This document shows positions 37,940-46,312 of a stretch of 64,000 nt of DNA, in pieces (position 1 is the first letter of the stretch; each line of letters begins with the position of its first letter). The notes under the pieces were generated by a model that saw nothing but the letters and a program-made list of their open reading frames with translations, was not told the origin of the DNA and made no database searches. This DNA is from Lysinibacillus cavernae (GTDB taxonomy: Bacteria > Bacillota > Bacilli > Bacillales_A > Planococcaceae): assembly GCF_009724685.1 (NCBI RefSeq), contig NZ_WMEF01000017.1, positions 1 to 64,000 on the forward strand. Reading direction: 5' to 3'. The position numbers and the translations under genes were made by a program.

Positions 37940-39260
37940 GTTGGCGACATTCGCCCTACTAATTATAATGACAGGATTTTTCGTTGCAACTGAATTTGCA
38001 ATCGTTAAAGTGAGAACTACCCGCATCGATCAATTGCTCGCAGAAGGGCATAAAAAAGCGAAAAATGCAAAACGTGTTGTTTCAGATTTAGATGAGTACT
38101 TATCTGCATGTCAGCTAGGTATTACCATCACTGCACTCGGTTTAGGTTGGTTAGGTGAACCTACATTCGAAATTATTTTGCACCCAGTGTTTGAATTTCT
38201 AAATTTGAATGGTAGTATCACATCTATCCTTTCATTCATACTTGCATTCTCAATCGTAACGTTTATGCATGTTGTTATTGGGGAACTGGCGCCAAAAACA
38301 TTAGCCATCCAAAAAGCAGAATTAGTTACATTAAACTTTTCTGGTCCATTAATTTTATTCCACAATATTACGTATCCAATCATTAAGTTATTAAATGGAT
38401 CTGCCCGTGGATTAACTGGTCTTTTCGGCTTGAAAATGATGTCAGAATCAGAAGTAGCCCATACAGAGGAAGAACTGCGGATGATCTTATCGGATAGTTT
38501 AAAAGGTGGAGAAATTAATAACTCAGAATATGAATATGTTAACAGTATTTTTGAGTTCTCAGAGCGTCTTGCAAAAGAAATTATGGTTCCTCGAACTGAA
38601 ATTGTCGGCATTGAAAAAGAACTGACAATTAAAGAAGTTTTCGATTTAATGGGCGTTGAGCAATATACTCGTTATCCAATCCTTGATGGCGATAAAGACC
38701 ATATAATTGGCTTAGTCAACATGAAGCATTTATTAACCGCTTACATCAAGGACCCAAAAAATGGTGATAAGCCAGTCATTGACTATATGCAGCCTATTAT
38801 TCGAGTGATGGAAACAACGCAAATTAACGATTTATTACTAAAAATTCAACGTGAACGTATTCATATGGCCATTTTAATGGATGAATATGGCGGAACATCT
38901 GGTTTAGTAACAATTGAAGATATTATTGAGGAGATTGTCGGCGATATTCAAGATGAATTCGATGAAGATGAAATCCCGGAAGTACAAGAAATTGCAGAAA
39001 ATCATTTTATTTTAGATGCCAAGATGCTTCTTGAAAATGTGAATGATATGCTAGGTACTGACATAGAAGATGATGATATTGATACGATCGGCGGTTGGTT
39101 CATGACGAAGCGTTTTGATGCGGTCGAAGGAGACAGTATTCAGGAGCAAGGTTTTGAATTTATCGCAAAAGAATTAGATGGTCACCATATTTTATACTTA
39201 GAAGTTCTGAAATTGCCTGAAAGTGATTTATCAAATGAATTTAACGCAGTCATTGACTAA
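37908..39260 (+). CDS. CNNM/CorC-type membrane protein (hemolysin family, DUF21-CBS-CorC)
   Basis: A ~450-aa protein with a DUF21 membrane domain (helices about residues 10-30, 60-80, 100-125, 135-150), a CBS pair (RTEIVGIEKELTIKEVFDLM...TRYPILDGDKDHIIGLVNMKHLL and MAILMDEYGGTSGLVTIEDIIEEIVGDI) and a C-terminal CorC_HlyC domain. Related CNNM proteins transport or sense Mg2+; the old hemolysin label is misleading. The start is uncertain: TTG 37908 (AAAGGA upstream), TTG 37923, or TTG 37941 coupled to the leader peptide. Monocistronic. Confidence 0.85.
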   Translation: MDGDILEITIRLATFALLIIMTGFFVATEFAIVKVRTTRIDQLLAEGHKKAKNAKRVVSDLDEYLSACQLGITITALGLGWLGEPTFEIILHPVFEFLNLNGSITSILSFILAFSIVTFMHVVIGELAPKTLAIQKAELVTLNFSGPLILFHNITYPIIKLLNGSARGLTGLFGLKMMSESEVAHTEEELRMILSDSLKGGEINNSEYEYVNSIFEFSERLAKEIMVPRTEIVGIEKELTIKEVFDLMGVEQYTRYPILDGDKDHIIGLVNMKHLLTAYIKDPKNGDKPVIDYMQPIIRVMETTQINDLLLKIQRERIHMAILMDEYGGTSGLVTIEDIIEEIVGDIQDEFDEDEIPEVQEIAENHFILDAKMLLENVNDMLGTDIEDDDIDTIGGWFMTKRFDAVEGDSIQEQGFEFIAKELDGHHILYLEVLKLPESDLSNEFNAVID

Positions 39261-39385
39261 AATTAAATTGCCTTGTTGTCCTTGTAGTGGTACTATTAAA
39301 ATCACACTTGTATATTCCAGGCTATAAATATGGTCTTACTTTCACACCTTATATGGGTGGGAGCTAATACCGAAATAAATAGATG

Positions 39386-39420
39386 AAAACGACTCCCTTT
39401 TTAAAAGGGGGTCGTTTTCT
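39386..39420 (+). terminator. Terminator upstream of the CDF gene
   Basis: A 12-bp stem with one G-U pair (39386-39397 with 39407-39418) and T-rich loop and tail. It lies about 125 bp after the CNNM stop and only 33 bp before the CDF start, so it may also attenuate the CDF gene. Confidence 0.7.
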
Positions 39421-39452
39421 AATGTCCGAAAGTTTTGCGAGGAGGAAACAAA

Positions 39453-40361
39453 ATGGAGCTCTATACAAATTTACGGCAAGGGGAAAAAGGTGCTTGGCTA
39501 TCAATTGGTACATATCTAATCCTAAGCTCTGTCAAGCTTACAATCGGCTACATTGGTACTTCGGAGGCATTAAAAGCGGATGGTTTAAACAATACCACGG
39601 ATATCATTGCATCCATCGCTGTATTGATTGGATTACGCATTGCCCAAAGGCCACCTGATTCCAACCATCAATACGGGCATTTACGTGCTGAAACTGTTGC
39701 CTCTTTAGTTGCATCATTCATTATGCTCATTGTCGGTCTCCAAGTATTAATCAATTCTTTACGAAGTTTATGGGAACCTACTGGTACAACACCTTCCCTG
39801 TTAACAGCTTATGTAGCGATTGGTAGTGCAGTTGTCATGTATTTTGTTTATCGTTATAATTTAGCACTATCTAAAAAAATTAAAAGTGCCGCTGTCAAAG
39901 CAGCCGCCTTTGATAATCGCTCTGATGCTCTTGTCAGCATCGGCACAGCAATCGGTATTTTTGGAGCCATTTTTGGCTTCCCAATCATTGATTCTCTTAC
40001 AGCTCTCATCGTTGCCTTTTTAATTATTAAAACTGCAGTAGAAATCTTTTGGGAGGCAGTTCAAAGCCTTACTGATGCATTCGACATTGATGAGGTGGAG
40101 ACGCTATCGGTATTAATCCAAAACGTAGATGGCGTGATTGAGCTCTTGGACTTTAAGGGACGTGCACATGGCAATATGTACTTCATCGATATAACTGTCA
40201 CAGTTGATCCATATTTAAATGTTTTTGAAAGTCATCGCATTACAGAAGAAATTGAACATACCATTATGCGTGAAAATCGTTTTTGTCAGGTTCTCGTGCA
40301 CATCGAGCCACATATAGCTGTGACCACTCCACAAAACAACGACAAGTCTCCTACCAATTGA
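39453..40361 (+). CDS. Cation diffusion facilitator, probable Mn2+ exporter (MneP/MneS type)
   Basis: A 302-aa CDF exporter with six hydrophobic helices and a cytoplasmic C-terminal domain (VETLSVLIQNVDGVIELLDFKGRAHGNMYFIDITV...). The metal site reads NNTTD in helix 2 (Asn46, Asp50) and DNRSD in helix 5 (Asp154, Asp158). An Asn-Asp-Asp-Asp site is typical of Mn-exporting CDFs, in contrast to the His-Asp of zinc exporters. ATG 39453 has GAGGAGG seven bases upstream. It follows a CNNM-type gene. Mn specificity is inferred. Confidence 0.85.
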   Translation: MELYTNLRQGEKGAWLSIGTYLILSSVKLTIGYIGTSEALKADGLNNTTDIIASIAVLIGLRIAQRPPDSNHQYGHLRAETVASLVASFIMLIVGLQVLINSLRSLWEPTGTTPSLLTAYVAIGSAVVMYFVYRYNLALSKKIKSAAVKAAAFDNRSDALVSIGTAIGIFGAIFGFPIIDSLTALIVAFLIIKTAVEIFWEAVQSLTDAFDIDEVETLSVLIQNVDGVIELLDFKGRAHGNMYFIDITVTVDPYLNVFESHRITEEIEHTIMRENRFCQVLVHIEPHIAVTTPQNNDKSPTN

Positions 40362-40384
40362 TTGGTAAGAGACTTGTTTTTATT
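40342..40384. terminator. Terminator overlapping the CDF stop codon
   Basis: ACAAGTCTC (40342-40350) pairs with GAGACTTGT (40369-40377), with an inner TACCAAT/ATTGGTA pair, then TTTTTATTT. The hairpin begins inside the last CDF codons and reaches the end of the convergent gene at 40380. Confidence 0.85.
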
Positions 40385-41120
40385 TGATCGCAATATAGAT
40401 ATCTACCTGTGTTTCCTGTGGATTAGCGCAACGTTCATCGTACAGTTCAAAATCACCTGTGTACGTTCGTTCTACTCCAGAATTTGCAAACCATGCCCAA
40501 ATCTCTTGCCAAGTTTGGATGACAACTTCTGGCATTGTTCCTTTATCGGATGTAAAAACTAAATATTTAGCTGTCGGAATCGTTTTAACTACCAATCCAG
40601 CAGGTGTTTCAGCATTATTTAACCCTTCTACACCAAGTGTAATGGAATAATCTCCATTCACATCTGTCTCATAGTCAGCATATAAACCGTAGACATTATC
40701 ATTTTTACGCTCAGCTATTTGACCTACAATATTTTGTTGATAAAAGTGGTCCCATAATTGTGGAATTTTAGCTTGCGCTGTTATTTCCTTTGCATTGCTT
40801 GTTTGAGCTGAGATCCCAACGATTTGAAATGAATCCCTTTCCACCATTTTTGGTTCTTTCCACTCACTTTTTCTCCATCTTTTTAAGCTTGGCAAAAAGG
40901 ATGTCATCATATTACGTGCATCGTCTTCAGACATGCCATCTTCCCTTAAATGTGGCACACAAATTTCAATCATGTCTTCAACTGTTAAATGGGGTTGTTT
41001 AAATTCGCCTCCCTCATAACAATATGTACAATACTCCTGACTTTTGTGACCTTCTTTTTCAGTTCCTAATAAAGCCTCATCCACTAACGGCATACCACAG
41101 CTTTGACAATAACTTTGCAT
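40380..41120 (-). CDS. Zinc-ribbon plus GyrI-like effector-binding protein
   Basis: A 246-aa protein. Residues 1-40 hold a zinc ribbon (YCQSCGMPLVDEALLGTEKE...YCTYC); a short helical region follows, then a GyrI/AraC-type effector-binding domain from about residue 90 (MVERDSFQIVGISAQTSN...DVYIAIK). No DNA-binding helix-turn-helix is seen, so it may act as a stand-alone ligand sensor or partner. ATG 41120 has AAGGTGG upstream. It follows the WYL-regulator gene by about 65 bp, so the two are probably co-transcribed. Ligand unknown. Confidence 0.75.
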   Translation of the reverse strand: MQSYCQSCGMPLVDEALLGTEKEGHKSQEYCTYCYEGGEFKQPHLTVEDMIEICVPHLREDGMSEDDARNMMTSFLPSLKRWRKSEWKEPKMVERDSFQIVGISAQTSNAKEITAQAKIPQLWDHFYQQNIVGQIAERKNDNVYGLYADYETDVNGDYSITLGVEGLNNAETPAGLVVKTIPTAKYLVFTSDKGTMPEVVIQTWQEIWAWFANSGVERTYTGDFELYDERCANPQETQVDIYIAIK

Positions 41121-41185
41121 GTTAATTCCACCTTTCGCTTGATTTGTCCTTACTATAGCAAAGGAAACCTGACAACTGTCTGTCA

Positions 41186-42112
41186 TCAATTGTTATGATT
41201 TTTATATAAATGAACAATTTCTTGTGCGCGCTTTTGGATAATCTCTCTTATATAGAATGGTTCAATGATTTTAATGCGATGACCAAAGCTAAGTAAGAAA
41301 CCATAGAGCCATTCATCCTCTGGTATGGATATATTAATCATGGAATGCTCATGATCTATATGCTCTGCACCAAAGGACTCCTCCACCAATGTCGTGATGG
41401 CTTTATCAAAAGTAATGACTAAATCTACTACATTTTGTGGTTGATGCCATTCTTTTCCCCATGGCAGTTCACTTAAATTAACTTCCTTACGCTCAAAGAT
41501 GGCCTCTTCTTGTAGTAAGTTCTTGATTCTCGCCAGTTTAAATAAACGAAAATCTTTTCTTAATGTGCAATAACCATATAAATACCAAGTCTTGCCTTTC
41601 TGAACTAATGTATGCGGTTCAACTATTCGCCGTGTTTGTTTACCATGGGTAGTGGAATAAGTAAAGCTTACACAATATTTATTTTCTATTGCATTTTTTA
41701 TTGTAGTAATGTGCTCTTTAAAAAGAACATTTGGTCCCCATGGACTAAGATCTATAAATAAGTGGTCAATTGATTGTTTGATATGATCATCTGCAATACT
41801 CGTCAATTTTTCAAGAACCGCTTCTGCGTGGGAATCCTCATAGGTAGTCAAAGCACTTTTAATAGCGATAGAAAGTGAAGCAAGCTCATCCTTCGTCAAA
41901 ACTTGCTTATCGACACGGTAGCCCTCTATTAAACTAATACCACCATTCACACCTTGTTGACTAATAACAGGTACACCTGCACAGCTAAGTGTTTCGATAT
42001 CTCGATAAATCGTACGGACAGACACATTAAATAGCTCTGCTAATTCTTGAGCCTTGACCTTTTTACGGTTTATTAAAATCATCGTCATTGTTAGCAGTCG
42101 CTCTAATTTCAT
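41186..42112 (-). CDS. HTH-WYL domain transcriptional regulator (YobV-like)
   Basis: A 308-aa regulator: an N-terminal HTH_11 winged helix (KLERLLTMTMILINRKKVKAQELAELFNVSVRTIYRDIETL, recognition helix about residues 28-40), a linker, a WYL domain (KYCVSFTYSTTHGKQTRRIVEP...GKTWYLYGYCTLRKDFRLFKLARI) and a C-terminal extension. WYL domains bind small molecules or nucleic acids. ATG 42112 follows AAGGGG. It is the first gene of an operon with the effector-binding protein, and a long AT-rich region lies upstream. Confidence 0.85.
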   Translation of the reverse strand: MKLERLLTMTMILINRKKVKAQELAELFNVSVRTIYRDIETLSCAGVPVISQQGVNGGISLIEGYRVDKQVLTKDELASLSIAIKSALTTYEDSHAEAVLEKLTSIADDHIKQSIDHLFIDLSPWGPNVLFKEHITTIKNAIENKYCVSFTYSTTHGKQTRRIVEPHTLVQKGKTWYLYGYCTLRKDFRLFKLARIKNLLQEEAIFERKEVNLSELPWGKEWHQPQNVVDLVITFDKAITTLVEESFGAEHIDHEHSMINISIPEDEWLYGFLLSFGHRIKIIEPFYIREIIQKRAQEIVHLYKNHNN

Positions 42113-42130
42113 TGCGAAATCCCCTTCCAT

Positions 42131-42656
42131 TTATATCTCATTATTCCTATATAAATTTGCATTTCAATTACTAACATCCTATCTTTTTAAGTATTTTTTA
42201 AGTACTTTTTGAGTTTTATTTAAGACAAATGTACTATAATAACGCCTAATCAATTATTACAATCATTATACTATTTTTACAATATAAGAAAAAACAATGC
42301 TTATGGCTAGTGTACAGCGTTTATTCCTCTATGTTACGTTTTTTTATTTTTTTACAAGAATAGTTTGATAATAAATGCCTAAACAATTATTTCAATTCTC
42401 TTAACACAACATAAAAACTTCTATCTTCTATATAATGAACGGCGAATACTTTCTATGTACGGATTTGACGTGATGTGACAAAGCACCACAGGATTTACTG
42501 ACTCTCGCCTGTGGAAGACCTACAACACTTATTGCTTTTTTCTAGTATCAAATTTTTAATAGAAAAGTTAAGTGATTTTCGGTTTTCTTGCCCTTCACTA
42601 TATACAGGAAGCCTTTTCATCCAAAATGAACTAGAGTTTAATGGTTTTCAATTTAA
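42131..42656. other. AT-rich intergenic region between the WYL regulator and the BTAD-type regulator
   Basis: No coding region is supported in these 526 bases. They contain poly-A/T stretches, TATAAT-like sequences (for example 42430-42435 before GAACGG) and one GC-richer patch (42440-42530) with a hairpin CCACAGG (42486-42492) to CCTGTGG (42508-42514). The patch probably lies in the 5' leader of the gene at 42678. No known riboswitch signature was recognised. Confidence 0.5.
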
Positions 42657-42677
42657 TTGTACAAAGGAGAGTTTGAT

Positions 42678-43799
42678 GTGATTCGAGCCGTTTTAATAGA
42701 CAATGAACCTTTAGCTTTACATTATTTTCAAAATAAATTACATACCTTTCAACAAATACAGGTCATTCAAACCTATACAAGTGTAGAAGTATTTCTGAAT
42801 GAGCTGCCGACCGTAGAGTTTGAGGTCATCTTTTTAGAGATTAAACTCCAAGAACTATCTGGACTTGAAGTAGCTGATATTATCAAAACTGAACGTCCAC
42901 AAGTGAGCGTTATTTTTATTACTTCCTATCATGAATTTGCTTTACAAGCCTATGAAGTTGGTGGTCTTGACTATTTATTAAAACCTATCAGTCTTGCTCG
43001 CTTAGATAAAACGGTAGCCCGCATTGAGCATGAATTTTCTATCCAGCAAATGCTTCAGCAAGCCACCCAAACTGAATTAAATGTACAATGCTTTGATCAA
43101 TTCGCTGTCTATAGCAATAATAGCTTAGTGGCATTTAAAACAGAGAAGACGAAGGAATTATTTGCTTATTTTATTTTGCACCCAAACATACCGATTCATC
43201 GAGATTACTTAATTGAAATTCTATGGCCAGATTTAGACTATGTACGAGCCAAATCCAATCTTCATACCGCTCTTTCCTATTTAAGAAAAACTTTGAATAC
43301 GATTGGCTATGAAAACTGTATTGTCTTTTCGAATAAATACTATATCTTTGAAAGACCAAATATTATGTGTGACTTATATGATTTTCAAAAACTTCATGAA
43401 GATTTTTCACGATTGGAGTTTCCCTCCATTTCTTTGATTACTCAATGTCTTGCTATTTATAAAAATGGACTATTTGTATTCGATGATTATGAATGGTCAA
43501 CTGCCTATAAGGATAGATTAACAAAATCATACATAGAGTTATTAGAAAAGGGGTTCCAAACATCGGTCTTATCCGATACTGAAAAAGCGATTGAATTTTT
43601 ACATGCGTTATTAGAAAATGATCCATATAACGAACAAAAGCTTGAGCACTATTTATATACGTTAATTCAGGCTGGGCTTCATGAACAGGCGTACAAAATT
43701 TTCCAAACATATAAGCAAAAACTAAAGGAAGATTTAGCTCTAACACCAAGCTCTACATTTTTAGAAATCTCCAAAAAATTATTTGTTCAACATAAATAA
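42678..43799 (+). CDS. Orphan response regulator with winged-helix and BTAD domain, phospho-Asp replaced
   Basis: A 373-aa protein with a receiver-like N-terminus (about 1-120), an OmpR-like winged helix (about 135-215, LFAYFILHPNIPIHRDYLIEILWPDLD...KSNLHTALSYLRKTL) and a C-terminal BTAD repeat domain (about 235-370), the layout of SARP-type regulators. The phospho-acceptor Asp is replaced by Glu54 (VIFLEIKL), while Asp8, Glu10 and LLKPI Lys remain, and the acidic pair is DN not DD. Phosphorylation control is therefore doubtful. GTG 42678 has AAAGGAG eight bases upstream. No partner kinase adjoins it on the same strand. Confidence 0.82.
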   Translation: MIRAVLIDNEPLALHYFQNKLHTFQQIQVIQTYTSVEVFLNELPTVEFEVIFLEIKLQELSGLEVADIIKTERPQVSVIFITSYHEFALQAYEVGGLDYLLKPISLARLDKTVARIEHEFSIQQMLQQATQTELNVQCFDQFAVYSNNSLVAFKTEKTKELFAYFILHPNIPIHRDYLIEILWPDLDYVRAKSNLHTALSYLRKTLNTIGYENCIVFSNKYYIFERPNIMCDLYDFQKLHEDFSRLEFPSISLITQCLAIYKNGLFVFDDYEWSTAYKDRLTKSYIELLEKGFQTSVLSDTEKAIEFLHALLENDPYNEQKLEHYLYTLIQAGLHEQAYKIFQTYKQKLKEDLALTPSSTFLEISKKLFVQHK

Positions 43800-43802
43800 A
43801 GT

Positions 43803-43850
43803 AAAAAACGGCGAGTACTACTAATTAGTAGGAACTCGCCGTTTATTTAT
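43803..43850. terminator. Bidirectional terminator between BTAD regulator and NarL regulator
   Basis: An 11-bp stem (43806-43816 with 43834-43844) encloses a CTACTAATTAGTAG palindrome and is flanked by A and T runs between convergent genes. Confidence 0.85.
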
Positions 43851-43869
43851 CTAAGTATTTTTGATGTCT

Positions 43870-44517
43870 TTAGTTACCGCTACCCTCTGTCAGTCCATGC
43901 TTAACAGCATACAGTGCCGCCTGCGTACGGTCTTGTACTTGTAGCTTTGTAAAGATATTTGAAATATGCGTTTTCACCGTTTTTTCTGTAACAAATAGTG
44001 AGGATGCAATTTCTCGATTACTCTTTCCTTTTGTGAGCTCTGCTAGTACATCCTGCTCGCGAGGTGTCAGCGGATTTAATATATGTGGTGCATTTTGTGA
44101 TTCTTGACGATCCATTTCAAGTGTTGTCGTTGCTTCAGGATGCAGTGTATTTTCCCCACGCATAATACGACGAATGGATAATACCAATTCATCCGGTTCA
44201 ATATCTTTTAATTGGTAGCCAGCTGCTCCTGCCTCCATAGCTGGAACTACATGATCTCGATCAGAAAAGCTTGTGAGCATTAAAATTTCTATTTGTGGAA
44301 ACTTTGCTTTGATGCGTTTTGTTGCCTGAATGCCATCCATTTCAGGCATCACCAAATCCATTAAAATAATATCTGGTTGGATGCTCTCTGCTAAAGATAC
44401 GGCTTCGTGGCCATTTTTCGCCTCTCCAACAACCTCAATATCTTTTTGTGTCTTTAAGAAAAACAATAGCCCTCGACGCACCACGTGATGATCGTCTGCA
44501 ATTAATACACGTATCAT
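43870..44517 (-). CDS. NarL/LuxR-family response regulator (YhcZ-like)
   Basis: A 215-aa response regulator: receiver domain with acidic pair ADDHH, phospho-acceptor Asp54 in LMDLVMPEM, Thr/Ser and Lys in LTSF and QLKD, and a C-terminal LuxR-type helix-turn-helix (NPLTPREQDVLAELTKGKSNREIASSLFVTEKTVKTHISNIFTKL). It is 12 bp downstream of its cognate kinase gene. Kinase architecture points to the YhcY/YhcZ (S. aureus AirSR) group. Confidence 0.9.
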   Translation of the reverse strand: MIRVLIADDHHVVRRGLLFFLKTQKDIEVVGEAKNGHEAVSLAESIQPDIILMDLVMPEMDGIQATKRIKAKFPQIEILMLTSFSDRDHVVPAMEAGAAGYQLKDIEPDELVLSIRRIMRGENTLHPEATTTLEMDRQESQNAPHILNPLTPREQDVLAELTKGKSNREIASSLFVTEKTVKTHISNIFTKLQVQDRTQAALYAVKHGLTEGSGN

Positions 44518-44529
44518 GTCCTCTCCCCC

Positions 44530-45645
44530 TTAATATGGCAAGCGGATTAGAAGCTCCGTACCTTTGCCAATTTCGCTTACCCAGTCAGCAGTGCCACCCA
44601 CTGATTTTGCACGATCCTTTATAGATTGTAAGCCCATTGAAAGCAGCTTCGTATTGTTGTCTATAACAAAGCCTCTTCCCTCGTCACGAATAACCAATAA
44701 AATATCTGTAGACGTGACGGTAATATACAGGGCTGCCTCTAACACACCTGCGTGGCGACGCACATTATTTAACGCCTCTTGAGCTACACGAAATAACGTT
44801 TCTTCAATACGTGAGGGAAATTGCAGTACACCTGAAACGGTAACATGTAATTTTAAACCAAGCATTTCAGCGTATACTTTCATAGCTTCAAGTAAACCAT
44901 TTTCTAAACCCTTAGGTCGCAGTTGCCAAATCAGCGCACGCATTTCTGTTAGTGCATCTTGCGTTAAATGCTGAATCTCTTTAAATGTTTCTTTAACATC
45001 ACAATCATCCGTCATTTCTATACCAGCTCTCGCTGTTAACGTAACAGAGAATAGTAGTTGATTGACCGAATCATGTAAATCACGCGCTAGACGGTTACGC
45101 TCCTTGACAAGTGCCATTTCTTGTTCTTGCTTTGTCAGTAAAATCCTCTTAATAGCAGAACCCATCTGAAATGCTACCGATTCAAGTAAAGCAAGTTCCT
45201 CCTCTGAAAAGCGAACCGTATCTTTGGATGCCACATTTAATACACCAAAACGTTCTTGTCCAGATTGAAGAGGTACTGTGGCATGATGTGTAATACCTTC
45301 ATGATCCCCAACATTCGCTGCTATAGCACTTTCAATACGTTGACATTCAATAATATTTGAGGCTTTTTTTAGCTCCTCATTGCGATAACGAGATACGCAC
45401 CAACAGCCACCCTTTTTCAAATAATGACAATTTTTATATTCCAATGCCTCAGGTAAATTTTCATGGACAACAAGCTCCGAGCGGCCCTTTGCATCGATAA
45501 AAAAAATCCAGCCTGTTTCAAATTTGGTACCATTTAAAAATTTGATGAGTGCTCCTTTTAGCATTGTGACAATTTCAGTTTCTTCATTTAATAGTTCAGC
45601 GATTTCTTTTAATATACTGATATTTGAATGCTCATTCTCCCTCAC
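44530..45645 (-). CDS. GAF-domain sensor histidine kinase (YhcY/AirS-like)
   Basis: A 371-aa soluble kinase. The N-terminal GAF domain (about 15-165) holds four cysteines, Cys73, Cys81, Cys83 and Cys101 (NCHYLKKGGCWC...IIECQRI). A HisKA_3 region with RLARDLHDSVNQ (His191) and an HATPase domain (VAQEALNNVRRHAG, RDEGRGF, GMGLQSIKDRA-like) follow. The cysteines match the pattern of the AirS/YhcS type, in S. aureus an oxygen- and redox-sensing Fe-S kinase; a cluster here is inferred. GTG 45645 with AAGAGGTG upstream is the start. Confidence 0.88.
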   Translation of the reverse strand: MRENEHSNISILKEIAELLNEETEIVTMLKGALIKFLNGTKFETGWIFFIDAKGRSELVVHENLPEALEYKNCHYLKKGGCWCVSRYRNEELKKASNIIECQRIESAIAANVGDHEGITHHATVPLQSGQERFGVLNVASKDTVRFSEEELALLESVAFQMGSAIKRILLTKQEQEMALVKERNRLARDLHDSVNQLLFSVTLTARAGIEMTDDCDVKETFKEIQHLTQDALTEMRALIWQLRPKGLENGLLEAMKVYAEMLGLKLHVTVSGVLQFPSRIEETLFRVAQEALNNVRRHAGVLEAALYITVTSTDILLVIRDEGRGFVIDNNTKLLSMGLQSIKDRAKSVGGTADWVSEIGKGTELLIRLPY

Positions 45646-45833
45646 GAAAACACCTCTTCTTTAGCATTACTACTGTTAATGATACCATTAAGGTGTTGAG
45701 AACGTCTGCTTCAGTCGTTCATACTTTAGACTGAAATTCAGGGCATACCTTATTTTGTGTAAGTTGATTTACATATAAAACTAGAACCACTATAATCGAA
45801 CAAGTACATGGTTTTATGAAGGGAAGAATGGAT

Positions 45834-46259
45834 ATGTCTAAAAAAGAGGAAAATGGCTTATTATTTATTTGGATAGTTTCTGCTATAGCGACACTAGGTT
45901 CATTATATTTTTCTGAAATTCGTCACTATGAACCTTGTAAATTGTGCTGGATTCAACGTATTTTTATGTACCCAATTGTCATTATGTCAACAGTTGCATT
46001 CATTCAAAAAAATGCTCGTATTGCTGTCACAACAGCTGTTTTTTCTGTAATCGGTGGCTGTATTTCACTTTACCATTACGGAATTCAAAAGCTTAGTTTT
46101 TTAGCTGAAAATGCCCCTTCCTGTGGTGCGGTTTCTTGTACAGGACAATATATTAACTGGTTAGGCTTTATTACGATACCGTTTTTAGCGTTAACTGCAT
46201 TTATTTTAATCGCAGGGGCAAGCTTTTACTTAATTAAAGCTTCTAAAGCTGCAAAATAA
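45834..46259 (+). CDS. bdbC: Disulfide oxidoreductase BdbC (DsbB family)
   Basis: A 141-aa membrane protein with four hydrophobic helices and two cysteine pairs: CKLC (about residue 36, after HYEP) and CGAVSC near residue 96. This is the DsbB/BdbC layout, oxidising a partner thiol-disulfide protein with quinone. The usual partner BdbD is not adjacent. ATG 45834 is preferred because GAAGGGAAG lies about ten bases upstream; two upstream ATGs overlap the ribosome site. Confidence 0.9.
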   Translation: MSKKEENGLLFIWIVSAIATLGSLYFSEIRHYEPCKLCWIQRIFMYPIVIMSTVAFIQKNARIAVTTAVFSVIGGCISLYHYGIQKLSFLAENAPSCGAVSCTGQYINWLGFITIPFLALTAFILIAGASFYLIKASKAAK

Positions 46260-46263
46260 TTAA

Positions 46264-46298
46264 TAGACCGTGTTCTACGATTGGAATACGGTCTTTTT
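46264..46298 (+). terminator. Terminator after bdbC
   Basis: AGACCGT and ACGGTCT arms (46265-46271 with 46288-46294), with further inner pairs, precede TTTTTA. Confidence 0.75.
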
Positions 46299-46312
46299 AC
46301 GGAGGAAGATCG

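Noticed and set aside
42420-42540. Known riboswitch or T-box upstream of the BTAD regulator
   Set aside because: No T-box core sequence and no match to remembered riboswitch signatures; only a hairpin can be supported.
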